A DNA stretch of 64,000 nt from Methylobacterium tarhaniae (GCF_001043955.1 NZ_LABZ01000025.1:62001-126000); one strand, 5' to 3'. Numbered from the stretch's first letter, positions 36,322-44,912 are shown. A program made the numbers and translations. The notes: generated by a model from the letters alone, not told the origin.

Positions 36322-37560
36322 CTAGGCAACGGCAAAGTCGAAGTGGACCGCGATCTCCTGATCGAGCCCGGCAGCTTGATCGGCCTCCACCTCGATCTCG
36401 ATGCCGTCCTCTCCCGCCGCGAGCCTGATCTCCGCGTCCTGATCGACATCGGCAGCTTGGCGCACGAGCAGGCTGAGGCTCACGTCGTAGAGGTCATCGA
36501 GGCTGTCCTCCACATCAAGGCTGATAAATACATGCTGCGCAACCTCGACATCCTGGACTATGGCGGCCTCGCTCGCACCGTCCCCGTCATCGTTCACAAG
36601 CACGCTGGTGTTTTGATCGATCCGGACGCAGTCGACCGCCGTCATGTCCACGTACAGGGTGCCGTCTTGCTCGATGAGTGCGATGGATACAGAGATATCC
36701 TGGTCTACTAAGAGACCCTGGTTCACCTTGACGTCGTACTCGCCGTCCGCACCGACGAATACGGTCACCGCAAAATCCTGGTCGAGCGCGATGTCCTGGT
36801 CGAGGGCGATGCGTGTGACGACCTTCCCATCCCAGCCTGTCACGTCGACGCGGGCGGCCTGCCGGATGGAGAAGTCCATGTCGGCATCCACCGCGAGATC
36901 CGCCGAGCCCGGGACGGCGTCTCCGGTGGTGTCGATGCCGATGTCGGCGTCCTGATCGACCGCGGCGTCCTGCACGATGGCGACGTCAGTGGAGCCACTG
37001 CCGATCCCGAGCGACAGAGCGACGGTCTGGCCGATGCTGACCTCTTGCCAGACGAACGCGTCTGGACGGTCCCCGGGCGTGGGATCCGCGCCGGCCCAGT
37101 CAAAACCGTCCGTATGGCCCTCCCCGGATCCCTCAATGTTATCCCCTTCAGATCCGCCGCGGCGTGGGCCGCCGGCTTCTCCCCCGTCCCGCTCAGCGGA
37201 CCCCGCGCGGTCGGGAGAGCGGTCGTCGCCGCCTGCCTTCTCGGTCGTGGTGGTGAGGGCCTTGCGGACGGTGAATGCCTCCACGACTGCCGGCCCCCGT
37301 GCTCCTGCTGCGTCGGCTTCCTCCATGGCTACCGGCGGCGGGTCCGAGGAGGCAGCGTCAGGCTCAGGCGCCTGTGGCAGCCCCGTTCCCCCCATCGCAT
37401 CCTCAAGTCGCGCTAGGGGCCCGTGATTGGCCTGGGGAGGCGGAGCGGACATTGCCTGAATGGTTGAGTCTGGTGTCCAATCGATCGTCTGAGCAACCGG
37501 GGCGGGCGCCTCCGGCAGGATAGGCAGAAGATCGCGGATACCCCGGTCGGGCGCGTTCAT
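36322..37560 (-). CDS. Asp-rich DQD-repeat protein, probable type I secretion substrate (412 residues)
   Basis: ATG 37560 is preceded by GAGGGG. Residues 1-140 are Pro/Ala/Gly-rich and low-complexity. Residues about 150-412 are acidic, with loosely periodic units centred on DQD/DQN flanked by alternating hydrophobics (AAVDQDADIGID, LVDQDISVSIALIEQDG, AADVDQDAEIRLAAGEDG), about 40 residues apart, probably beta-strand repeats. There is no Sec signal and no RTX GGxGxD nonapeptides. The extreme C-terminus DFAVA matches the Asp-plus-hydrophobics tail of PrtD-type export substrates. The nearest exporter is 4 kb away in the same island. Two other acidic DQD proteins accompany the exporter. Function unknown; adhesin, metal-binding or matrix role possible. 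Confidence 0.75.
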   Translation of the reverse strand: MNAPDRGIRDLLPILPEAPAPVAQTIDWTPDSTIQAMSAPPPQANHGPLARLEDAMGGTGLPQAPEPDAASSDPPPVAMEEADAAGARGPAVVEAFTVRKALTTTTEKAGGDDRSPDRAGSAERDGGEAGGPRRGGSEGDNIEGSGEGHTDGFDWAGADPTPGDRPDAFVWQEVSIGQTVALSLGIGSGSTDVAIVQDAAVDQDADIGIDTTGDAVPGSADLAVDADMDFSIRQAARVDVTGWDGKVVTRIALDQDIALDQDFAVTVFVGADGEYDVKVNQGLLVDQDISVSIALIEQDGTLYVDMTAVDCVRIDQNTSVLVNDDGDGASEAAIVQDVEVAQHVFISLDVEDSLDDLYDVSLSLLVRQAADVDQDAEIRLAAGEDGIEIEVEADQAAGLDQEIAVHFDFAVA

Positions 37561-38006
37561 CGAGACCCCTCGCGACAGTGATGCCTCGGCAGTTTCGCCC
37601 CTCGCGGCGGCACGATCCATGCGCCCGAAGGGATGATGCCCGGCCGCTATTCCAGGGCAGGCAGATACTTGGCAACACTCGCGAAACAATTTAACCAAAA
37701 ATAACCTTAGTTAATGAAAGTTCGGTCCTAAATGAGCCTACTTTTGCTTGCGGCACAGGCCGAATGAAAGGGGCCGCAAGAGTGGGATACTCCAAACGGG
37801 GGATATCCGTTCCCGGTCAATTGTCATCATGCCATGCTGGCTTTAGCTCATCCGAAAGAGGCGGCAGCCGTGATCCGAACCGTGTCGGGCTCACCTGCCC
37901 CGACAGGTCAATCGTTTTAAAGTGACGTGATCTGCCCCAGCGCCGGTGGAAATTCAGACTCTTAACCGGCAAATGTGTTCGGAGCGATCAGCACCGGGGG
38001 GGTTGC
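37561..38006. promoter_or_regulatory. Divergent promoter region, acidic protein gene / luxR-type gene
   Basis: About 445 bp between two divergent starts, with an AT-rich core near 37,690-37,740. It must hold promoters for both genes. No operator was identified with confidence. Confidence 0.4.
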
Positions 38007-38843
38007 ATGCAGTCAGCGCGATCTCAGAAGGACACATCGTCCTACATTCAGGACAGAGGCCTATTCCTCGTCATCGATGAGCACGCCTTTTCGCGGGGAT
38101 GCACCGCGGAGGTTCTCAGGAATGCCTTTCCGGATATCGAGGTGCTGGGCCTTCGGCGTGCCGGCGAGGTCGACAGGGCCCTCGTTCCCCGCGTCATATT
38201 CGTAGCGCTCCGATGGGACAGCCACCCGTCCAAGGGACTGGCGCTCGGGCAAGTTCTCGGCGAGGTGGAGGCCCTTTTTGCGCGTACGCCCAAGGTACTA
38301 ATCACTCAGCTCGACGATGAGAGCAATGTTCAAGCCGCTATCAGACACGGCATAGATGGGGTCATCCCGAGTGCAGCTTCGATCGAAATCGGCATCGCCG
38401 CCGTACGACTAATCCTGGCGGGGGGCACCTACTATCCACGCCCGATGGAGCCCGCCATGCGGTTACGGGCAGACACGGCTCCCCTGAAGGTCGTCCCCGA
38501 GCCCGTGATCCCGGGGCACGCGGCCTTGCAGCCCCAGCCTGAGATCTCCGAGGGCGACCAGGTGCATTTCACGCCGCGGGAGATTCAGGTGTTGGGCGTC
38601 CTTCAGCGCGGGCGCTCCAACAAGCGGATCGCCAATGACCTGAATCTCTCCGAGAACACGGTGAAGATCTACGTCCGGCACATCATGCGCAAGTTGAAGG
38701 CCAGCAATCGCACGCAGGCGGCGATCATGGGGCAGCGTCTGTTGCCGGACCTCGCGGTGTCAGCGGGGGATGTCCGAGTCTCCACCGCGAGGATCGTGAG
38801 GGAGGAGACGAATGTCAGGCGCCTCCCGCTGCCGCGCCGTTGA
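38007..38843 (+). CDS. LuxR-type regulator with degenerate receiver domain
   Basis: A 278-residue protein. The N-terminal half resembles a response-regulator receiver (FLVIDEHAFSRGCTAEVLRN, with Asp24-Glu25 as the acidic pair), but the usual phosphoacceptor strand reads VIFVALRWDS, so the phosphorylated Asp may be displaced or lost. The C-terminal NarL/LuxR helix-turn-helix is complete: HFTPREIQVLGVLQRGRSNK, then NLSENTVKIYVRHIMRKLKA. It is divergent from the 412-residue acidic protein and is the only regulator inside the secretion cassette, so control of that cassette is a reasonable inference. Its last 84 bp overlap the convergent hydrolase gene. Confidence 0.85.
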   Translation: MQSARSQKDTSSYIQDRGLFLVIDEHAFSRGCTAEVLRNAFPDIEVLGLRRAGEVDRALVPRVIFVALRWDSHPSKGLALGQVLGEVEALFARTPKVLITQLDDESNVQAAIRHGIDGVIPSAASIEIGIAAVRLILAGGTYYPRPMEPAMRLRADTAPLKVVPEPVIPGHAALQPQPEISEGDQVHFTPREIQVLGVLQRGRSNKRIANDLNLSENTVKIYVRHIMRKLKASNRTQAAIMGQRLLPDLAVSAGDVRVSTARIVREETNVRRLPLPRR

Positions 38844-39725
38844 CCCGAGCACCGCCTCTGCGGTTTCGGGGCGGGCATAGAGCCGGCCCGAGCCGTGGCC
38901 GAGGCCGCCGACGGTGATGAACTTCCAGCCGAAGGCCCAGCCCCGCTCGGCCGCGGCTTGGCGCGCGGCCTCGAAGGTGCGGACGGCGCGCTCGCGCCGG
39001 GTCTGGCCTTGACGCTCCGCCCCGGGAGTCCTGAGCAAGCCGGTTCGCCCAACATCGCGCTCGGCCGCGATGATCACCAGAGGCGCCGCCAGGTAGCGCT
39101 GCAAGGCCGCCTCCCCACCCGGAGGATCGGGGATCCCGCCAAGGCCGTAGGGAAAGCGCACGGTCAGATCGGGGGTGACGTGACTGCCGGGATTGGCCAC
39201 CACGATCCGGCTCGCTCCGTTCGGCTCCAATGCCGCGAAGCGGCTGAGGAACTGCGCCCCTGCGGAGTGTCCCAGGAGCACGTAGGGCATCCCGGGGCGT
39301 CCCGCCTCGCGGCGCAGGTGATTGACGAGGGCGAGGACCAGCGCTCCGGTGGTGGCATCGGGGAGGCGGAGGCGGAACCGGCGCCGACCCGCTGTCTCGA
39401 TCACATCACCGACGCCGCCGAACTGATAGGCCCAGCGGCCGAAATGCTCCGCATCGAACAGCGGCGCCACGAGGAGGGCGCAGCCGGCCTCCGCGATGGG
39501 CACCGCGTTATCGCGCGCGAGCATCGGGTTCTGGTCCGAGCCGTGAAAGACGACGATGAGGCGCTCGATGTCTCGGCAATCGGGGCGGTAGACCGCGATC
39601 CGCAGGACTCGACCGGCGACCGCAACCTCCCGGTCCGACCGGCCCGAAGGCAACGGCTCCGCAGCAGCAGGGCGGGGCGATGCGGTGGCGAGCGCCAGGA
39701 CGACGGCGACGGCTGTCCGCGACAT
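38760..39725 (-). CDS. Secreted alpha/beta hydrolase
   Basis: The 321-residue protein has a signal peptide (MSRTAVAVVLALATASPRPAAAE). The serine hydrolase fold shows VVFHGSDQNPML (oxyanion region), nucleophile Ser in LLGHSAGAQFLSR, LVIIAAERDVGRTGLL (acid) and a late His in GGLGHGSGRL. It resembles PHB-depolymerase/feruloyl-esterase-like enzymes, but the substrate is not evident. It begins 104 bp after the hlyD-type stop on the same strand, so it is possibly cotranscribed with the exporter. ATG 39725 was chosen to give a normal signal peptide. The 3' end overlaps the luxR-type gene on the other strand. Confidence 0.8.
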   Translation of the reverse strand: MSRTAVAVVLALATASPRPAAAEPLPSGRSDREVAVAGRVLRIAVYRPDCRDIERLIVVFHGSDQNPMLARDNAVPIAEAGCALLVAPLFDAEHFGRWAYQFGGVGDVIETAGRRRFRLRLPDATTGALVLALVNHLRREAGRPGMPYVLLGHSAGAQFLSRFAALEPNGASRIVVANPGSHVTPDLTVRFPYGLGGIPDPPGGEAALQRYLAAPLVIIAAERDVGRTGLLRTPGAERQGQTRRERAVRTFEAARQAAAERGWAFGWKFITVGGLGHGSGRLYARPETAEAVLGSTARQREAPDIRLLPHDPRGGDSDIPR

Positions 39726-39828
39726 GCTGAGCAGATTTCGCAGAAGCGGCCGACAGTTTTGCAATAAAAATCCTAAATAAAACAACAACCGAAGCGGACG
39801 AAGCGTTGGCATGCCAACGCAAGTCTGC

Positions 39829-41181
39829 TTAGTTGTCGCGAAAGGACCGGTTGAGGCTGTCGAGGATCGGCGCGAGCATGTAAGTTGCAATCGTGAATTC
39901 CCCCGTCTTAATCAGGACCTCCACCGGCATGCCCGGGACAATTTCGACATCCTTGAGCTCCCGCAACTTGTCCTCGTCGAAGACGATGGTCGCGGCGTAG
40001 TAGGGCTGTTCGGTGCGCTTGTCGACGAGCCGGTCGGCCGAGACATAGGTGAGGGTTCCTTGCACGGGCGGCACCCGGCGCAGCTTGTAGGCCGTCAGTC
40101 GCACCCGGGCGGGCAGGCCGGGGCGCACGAGGTCGATATCCTCGGGGCGGACCTGGGCCCGCACGATGAGGCGGTCCTGCTGCGGCACGAGCTCCATCAG
40201 CGGTTCGCCGGCGGTGACCACCCCGCCCGGGGTATGGACTCGCCGGCCCGTGATGATGCCCGCTTCCGGCGAACGCACCTCGATCCGGGAGAGCACGTCG
40301 GAGGCGGCCTGCAGGCGCTCGTCGAGCTGGTTGATCAACGCCTGGGTCTCGCGCAGGCTCTGCGCGATCTCCGCCTGCTCGTCGCTGCGGAGCTTGAGGA
40401 TCTGGGCCTCCGACTCGCCCATGGCCTGCTCGGCGCGCGAGATCTGCGCCAGCGCCTCGCCCCGGCGTCCGAGGATCTCCGCCTCCTCCCGTTCCAGTTG
40501 CATCAGCTTGGGCCGGGTCATGAACCCCTTGGCCACCAGCGGGGCGATGGCGGCGTTCTCCTGCCGCACGATGTCGAGGCGCTTGACCGCGGCGGCCTCC
40601 TGGTGGCGCAGCCCTTCGATCTCCCGTTCGGTCTGGGCCTTGCGCTGCCGGATCACCTCGATCCGGGAGGCGGTGAGCTTGCGACGGCTGTCGAATATTT
40701 TCGTCTGGCCGGCCATCACCTCGGCCGCGGCGGGCTCCTCCCTGGCCGCGAGGATCACCGAGCGTGGGAAGGTGATCGCCGGCCGCTCGTCCCGCTCGGC
40801 GAGCAGGCGCGCCTCGCGGGCCTTCGCCTCGAGGAGTTGGCCCTGCAACGCCGCCAGCGTGGTCCGCGCCTTGGTGTCGTCGAGGCGCACGAGCACCTGC
40901 CCGGCCGCGACCGCGTCGCCGTCGCGCACCAGGATCTGGCCGACGATGCCGCCCTCGAAATGCTGGATCGTCTTGCGGTTGGTTTCGGCCTCAATGGCGC
41001 CGCCCGCGATGGCGGCGCTCTCCAGGGGCGCTTTCACCGACCAGACACCGAACCCCACGATGAAGACGCTGACGACGAGGAAGGCGGCGAGGGCCGGCCA
41101 GCGCAACCGCTCGACTGGAGACTTGCTGGTCTGCGGGGCCACGTCGCGCAGGTCGTAGGCGAGGACGGGCTGAAGCTTCAT
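39829..41181 (-). CDS. HlyD/PrtE family type I secretion periplasmic adaptor
   Basis: The 450-residue membrane fusion protein has an N-terminal cytoplasmic segment, one transmembrane helix (ALAAFLVVSVFIVGFGVWSV), the lipoyl half IQHFEGGIVGQILVRDGDAV, a long coiled coil (about residues 150-300), the second lipoyl half IEVRSPEAGIITGRRVHTPGG and a beta-barrel ending VPGMPVEVLIKTGEFTI. It bridges the ABC exporter to a TolC-type outer membrane channel, which is not encoded in this window. It lies 14 bp after the exporter gene, clearly an operon. Confidence 0.93.
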   Translation of the reverse strand: MKLQPVLAYDLRDVAPQTSKSPVERLRWPALAAFLVVSVFIVGFGVWSVKAPLESAAIAGGAIEAETNRKTIQHFEGGIVGQILVRDGDAVAAGQVLVRLDDTKARTTLAALQGQLLEAKAREARLLAERDERPAITFPRSVILAAREEPAAAEVMAGQTKIFDSRRKLTASRIEVIRQRKAQTEREIEGLRHQEAAAVKRLDIVRQENAAIAPLVAKGFMTRPKLMQLEREEAEILGRRGEALAQISRAEQAMGESEAQILKLRSDEQAEIAQSLRETQALINQLDERLQAASDVLSRIEVRSPEAGIITGRRVHTPGGVVTAGEPLMELVPQQDRLIVRAQVRPEDIDLVRPGLPARVRLTAYKLRRVPPVQGTLTYVSADRLVDKRTEQPYYAATIVFDEDKLRELKDVEIVPGMPVEVLIKTGEFTIATYMLAPILDSLNRSFRDN

Positions 41182-41195
41182 CAGGTGATCCTCGA

Positions 41196-43010
41196 TCAGG
41201 CGATGCTCAGTGGCGGCATGTCGGCGCGGGGCAGCCTGGGCTCGTCGGCCGGAGTGGCTTCCTGGTTCCCGGTGCTCTTGACGGTGATCACGTCCGGCTT
41301 GCGCACCGGGATCGCTGTGCGCCCGTCCTTGATGCGGGCGACCACGTCCCGCCGGGCGCCGAAGGCGTTGACGCAGCCGTTATCGAGCACCAGCACCTTG
41401 TCGGCGACGCTGAGAATGCCGAGCCGCTGGGCAATCACGATCACCGTAGTGCCGCGGGTGCGCAAGGTCCCAATGGCCTCGCGCAGGGCCATCTCGCCCT
41501 CCGGATCCAAGGCGGCGTTGGGCTCGTCGAGCACCACGAGGCTCGGGTCGCCAAAGAACGCCCTCGCCAGCCCCAGTCGCTGCTTCTGCCCACCCGACAG
41601 GCGAGCTCCGTCCTCGCCGATGTCGGTGTCGTAGCCTTGAGGCAGCCGCATGATCGTCTCGTGGAGGCCCACCAGGGCGGCGGCGGCGATCACGTCCTTC
41701 GAATCGGCCTCTCCCAGGCGAGCGATGTTCTCGCACACGGTGCCGGCGAAGAGTTCGACGTCCTGGGGCAGGTAGCCCAGGTGCCTGTGGCCGCCCGAGG
41801 ACAGCCAGATGCCGATATCAGCGCCGTCGAGGCGGACGTGCCCGCCATTGGGCCGGATTGTGCCGGCGATGAGGCGCCCGAGCGTGGACTTGCCGGCACC
41901 GGACGGACCGACCACCCCAAGGACCTCCCCGGGCTCGACCGTGATGGTCACCCGGCGCAGCGTCGCGGTGTCGCTTCCGCGGGGAATGTAGCTCACTTGC
42001 TCGACCGAGAGCGCTCCTTTGGGCTTGGGCAGCGACATGCCCTTGGGTCGGGCGGGCACGGCGGCGAGGATTTTCTGCAGTCTCCCATAGCCGAGCCGGA
42101 CCGTGGTCACGGCCTTCCAGGTCCCGATGGCACTCTCGACCGGGCCGAGCGCGCGACCGAGCAGCATCGAGGCGGGGAAGATCGCCCCTGCGCTGAGATC
42201 GCTGCTGATCACCAACCAAGCGGCGGCGGCCAGCACCGAGACTTGGGTAAGAAGGCGGACGAAGCGGGCGCAGGCCTGGATGATCGAGGCGCGGCGCCCG
42301 GCGCGGTCCTGTGCGATCTTGGCTTCGTCGTGGTCGTTGTGGAGCGCGCGGGCGACGCCCGGAAGCATGCCCATGGCGCTGATCGCCTCCGCGTTGCGCA
42401 GCATCGCCTCTAGGCGGTGCTGGCTGGCGATGGTGGTCGCGGAGGCACGCGCGAACGGCTTGCGCGTCACCAACTCGTTGATCAGGGCGAACAGGAAAAG
42501 GACGAGCGATCCGACGAGGCCGATGAGGCCGAGGAGCGGGTGCACCAGCACCATGGCGAGGATGAAGATTGGGGTCCAGGGAAGGTCAAACAGGGCGGTG
42601 ACGGAATTGCCGGAGAAGAAGCTGCGGACGTTACCCAGGTCGCGCCAGGCCTGCGACGCGGCGGTGGGATCGCCCCGCATGGCCGCGGCCACCGTCCCGG
42701 TCATCACCGCCGGCTGCAGGCGCTCCTCCAGCCAGTCCCCGATGCACGCCAGCATCTCGCGGCGCAAGACCTCCAGCACCGCGTGCACCGCCAGGGCGAC
42801 CACTACGATGAGCGTCAGGTGTATCAGGGTGTCGAGGCTGCGGCTCGACAGGACGTGCTCGTAGACCTGCAGCAGGTATAGCGGCACGGTCAGGGCCATC
42901 AGGTTGACGAAGAAACTCAAGCAGAACACCAGGGCGAGGGATGGGCGGCATGCCTGGAATGCCGTCTCGACCTCGGTTCTCGGGCGGGAGGCTGTCCGCA
43001 GCAGCGACAT
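41196..43010 (-). CDS. Type I secretion ABC transporter (PrtD family permease/ATPase)
   Basis: The 604-residue protein fuses a six-helix membrane domain (SLALVFCLSFFVNLMALTVPLYLLQVYEHVLSSRS at the start) to an ATPase domain. Visible are Walker A GPSGAGKSTLGR, Q-loop YLPQDVELFAGTV, signature LSGGQKQRLGLARAF, Walker B LVVLDEPNAALD and H-loop VIVIAQRLG. There is no N-terminal C39-like domain, as in PrtD/AprD exporters for proteases and other non-RTX-cleaved substrates. The stretch upstream holds a stem-loop and then the repeat protein gene, so the exporter is probably downstream in the same transcript. Confidence 0.94.
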   Translation of the reverse strand: MSLLRTASRPRTEVETAFQACRPSLALVFCLSFFVNLMALTVPLYLLQVYEHVLSSRSLDTLIHLTLIVVVALAVHAVLEVLRREMLACIGDWLEERLQPAVMTGTVAAAMRGDPTAASQAWRDLGNVRSFFSGNSVTALFDLPWTPIFILAMVLVHPLLGLIGLVGSLVLFLFALINELVTRKPFARASATTIASQHRLEAMLRNAEAISAMGMLPGVARALHNDHDEAKIAQDRAGRRASIIQACARFVRLLTQVSVLAAAAWLVISSDLSAGAIFPASMLLGRALGPVESAIGTWKAVTTVRLGYGRLQKILAAVPARPKGMSLPKPKGALSVEQVSYIPRGSDTATLRRVTITVEPGEVLGVVGPSGAGKSTLGRLIAGTIRPNGGHVRLDGADIGIWLSSGGHRHLGYLPQDVELFAGTVCENIARLGEADSKDVIAAAALVGLHETIMRLPQGYDTDIGEDGARLSGGQKQRLGLARAFFGDPSLVVLDEPNAALDPEGEMALREAIGTLRTRGTTVIVIAQRLGILSVADKVLVLDNGCVNAFGARRDVVARIKDGRTAIPVRKPDVITVKSTGNQEATPADEPRLPRADMPPLSIA

Positions 43011-43055
43011 CGCGGGGGCTCTAGGCTGGTCGTTCGGGCGGAGGTTCAGGCGGAG

Positions 43056-43077
43056 GGGAGGGCCAGCCGGCCCTCCC
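43056..43077 (-). terminator. Stem-loop between acidic repeat gene and exporter gene
   Basis: GGGAGGGCC (43056-43064) pairs with GGCCCTCCC (43069-43077) around a 4-nt loop. There is no T-run. The placement suggests partial termination or mRNA stabilisation, giving much substrate and little transporter. Confidence 0.55.
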
Positions 43078-43092
43078 GGAGCGCGCGGGCGC

Positions 43093-43686
43093 TCAGTTGA
43101 TGTCGATGTCGACCGTGCCGGTCTGGTCAGTATCGGCGCTCTGGTCGATGGTCACGTCGACGTCGGCGTCCTCGGAGTCGTCGATGTCGACGTCCGTGTC
43201 CGTGTCCTGGTCGGTATCCGTGTCCTGCTCGATATCGCTGTCGACGTCGGCGTCGTCGGAGTCATCGACCTCCACCATCGAGACGGCGTCCTGGTCGTTG
43301 TCCACCGTCTGGTCGGTGTCGAGGTCCACGTCGGCGTCGTCGGAGTCGGTAATGTCGACGTCGTTGTCGATTTCCTGCTCGATATCGTTGTCCTGATCGT
43401 GGTCGACATCCACGTCGGCGTCGTCGGAGTCGTCGATGTCGACGCTGCTGCCGGAGAACTGGTCCGTATCGGCATCCTGATCATCGTCGATGTCCACGTC
43501 GGCATCGTCGGAGTCGGTGATGTCGACGGTGGTGTCGTCGTCCTGGTCGACCTCGGACTCCTGGTCCACGTCCGTATCCACGTCGGCGTCGTCGGAATCC
43601 GTGACCAGCACGTTCGAATTGTCGGTCTGGTTGGTGTCGTCGTTCTGTTCGAGGTCGAACAGGACGCGGGCATTGTCCGAAGCCAT
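43093..43686 (-). CDS. Asp-rich protein of six 28-residue repeats, probable type I secretion substrate
   Basis: A 197-residue, extremely acidic protein with almost no basic residue after residue 7. After a 25-residue head, six tandem units begin at residues 26, 54, 82, 110, 138 and 166. Each follows V-D-I-x-DSDDADVD-x-D-x-DQ-x3-DxDQ plus a variable end, and the tail is VDIDIN. DxDxD spacing resembles divalent or trivalent cation-binding loops, but it is not EF-hand and not RTX. ATG 43686 has GGGGAG upstream. It lies 82 bp upstream of the exporter gene, which argues that it is exported. No family recognised; low sequence complexity makes homology calls risky. Confidence 0.8.
   Translation of the reverse strand: MASDNARVLFDLEQNDDTNQTDNSNVLVTDSDDADVDTDVDQESEVDQDDDTTVDITDSDDADVDIDDDQDADTDQFSGSSVDIDDSDDADVDVDHDQDNDIEQEIDNDVDITDSDDADVDLDTDQTVDNDQDAVSMVEVDDSDDADVDSDIEQDTDTDQDTDTDVDIDDSEDADVDVTIDQSADTDQTGTVDIDIN
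43114..43611 (-). repeat. 84-bp coding tandem repeat (six units)
   Basis: DNA encoding the six 28-residue units; the last unit is two residues short. The GTCGGCGTCGTCGGAGTC-type core (plus strand) recurs in each unit. Wobble and variable positions differ between units, so they are not a fresh slippage product. Confidence 0.85.
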
Positions 43687-43911
43687 AGGATGATCTCCCC
43701 TTTTCCCGTTCAGGGCACCGGGGCCCGGGCGACCCCGGCGTTCTCGGAGGTCCGGCTGCCCGGACTTCGCCTCCGATGGTGTCACCATGGCTCGGGGACG
43801 GAGAACAGCAAAAGATACGACTTAGCATGTACCCGTCAGGGTATCATCCACCTGGATTAGCGTATTATAAGAATTATTTCTCCACAACGGACAGTCATCG
43901 TATCCTTGATC

Positions 43912-43946
43912 CGCAAAGAAAAGGGTCGCCGGGAAGCCGGCGACCC
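43912..43946 (-). terminator. Rho-independent terminator after the 243-residue acidic protein gene
   Basis: A perfect 10-bp stem, GGGTCGCCGG (43923-43932) with CCGGCGACCC (43937-43946), a 4-nt loop, and on the minus strand a following TTTTCTTT. It lies 24 bp past the stop at 43970. Confidence 0.85.
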
Positions 43947-43969
43947 TGGAGCTTGGGGCGTGGGTGTGG

Positions 43970-44701
43970 TCAGGCGACGATGAATACGTCCACGTTGACG
44001 CCGACATCAGCGTCGATCTCCGACACGGCATCGATGTCCGCGCCGTCGTCGGAGAGGTCCACCTCCAGGCTGTCATCCATGTCGGAGGCGATGAGCTTGT
44101 CGATGGCGATCCCGATGGATGCGCCGTCGAGGTCGTCGTCGAGGTCGACCCGGACGTCCGACTCGTCGGTCACACGGGTGTCCTGATCGATCTCGGCCTC
44201 AACGTCGTCCTCGCTGCCGTCCGCCTCGACGTCGATTTCGATGTCGGACTCGTCCTCCACGTCCGTGTCGATCTCGATTTCGACCTCCGCGCGCAGGACG
44301 CCATCGTCGTCCTCCAGGTCCGCGAACACGTCCGTACGCTGCTCGATGTCGAGGTGGTGCTCGATGAATGCCTCCACTCCCGTTCCTCCGTCCTCGACTT
44401 CGTCGGCGTCCACATCCGCGCGCTGGTCGGCCTCGCCCCTCTGTGAAGTCCGAATACGCACGTCGACGACAACCGAGTGAACTGCCGCTTCCACGTTTAC
44501 CGAGGACAGGTCATCGGTTGCGCTGTCCTGATTGAGGCTGAACTTGTGGTCGCCATCGTCGTCAACCTGCGATCTCTGGTTGATGTCCTCGCGTTGTTCG
44601 ATCCGTGCGTCAACTTCGTCTTCTTCGCCGGCCGCATCGACTTCTATGGCGCTTTCCTGGTAGGCCTCAGCGTCCTGATCCACACGAAATCGGTTCGCCA
44701 T
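43970..44701 (-). CDS. Asp/Glu-rich acidic protein, probable type I secretion substrate (243 residues)
   Basis: The protein is acidic throughout, starting MANRFRVDQDAEAYQESAIEV. It is Val/Ile-Asp/Glu alternating (VEIEIDTDVEDESDIEIDV), with scattered DQD, EQR and NQD triplets but without a regular period. There is no Sec signal. The last residues, VGVNVDVFIVA, again place Asp before hydrophobics, as in the 412-residue paralogue (DFAVA). ATG 44701 has GGGAGG upstream. It has its own terminator, so it is a separate transcript. Shared DQD triplets, acidity and C-terminus group it with the other two proteins of the island. Function unknown. Confidence 0.75.
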   Translation of the reverse strand: MANRFRVDQDAEAYQESAIEVDAAGEEDEVDARIEQREDINQRSQVDDDGDHKFSLNQDSATDDLSSVNVEAAVHSVVVDVRIRTSQRGEADQRADVDADEVEDGGTGVEAFIEHHLDIEQRTDVFADLEDDDGVLRAEVEIEIDTDVEDESDIEIDVEADGSEDDVEAEIDQDTRVTDESDVRVDLDDDLDGASIGIAIDKLIASDMDDSLEVDLSDDGADIDAVSEIDADVGVNVDVFIVA

Positions 44702-44912
44702 GATGCTGCCTCCCTGCTGCATGCGCCACGCACGTTGCCGGTGGGTCATTCCGGCAACGGGACAGAGAACCAAGGCCGAACCTTCAGTGATAGTCGCCAA
44801 GGTGGGTGAGGGTCTGCGCCCGAAGGGATGCATCCGGATTGGGACGGCGCCCGCCTGGCCTGAAACTTAAGATGACCGCAAATCGGAGGCGCGCGCGGAT
44901 CAATCGGTTCAA

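Noticed and set aside
36322..37560. RTX toxin or bacterial adhesin with calcium nonapeptides
   Set aside because: No GGxGxDxUx repeats, no Ig-like or cadherin domains, and far shorter than large type I adhesins.
43093..44701. CRISPR array or satellite DNA
   Set aside because: The periodicity is explained by coding for 28-residue protein repeats; units differ at many positions and there are no spacers.
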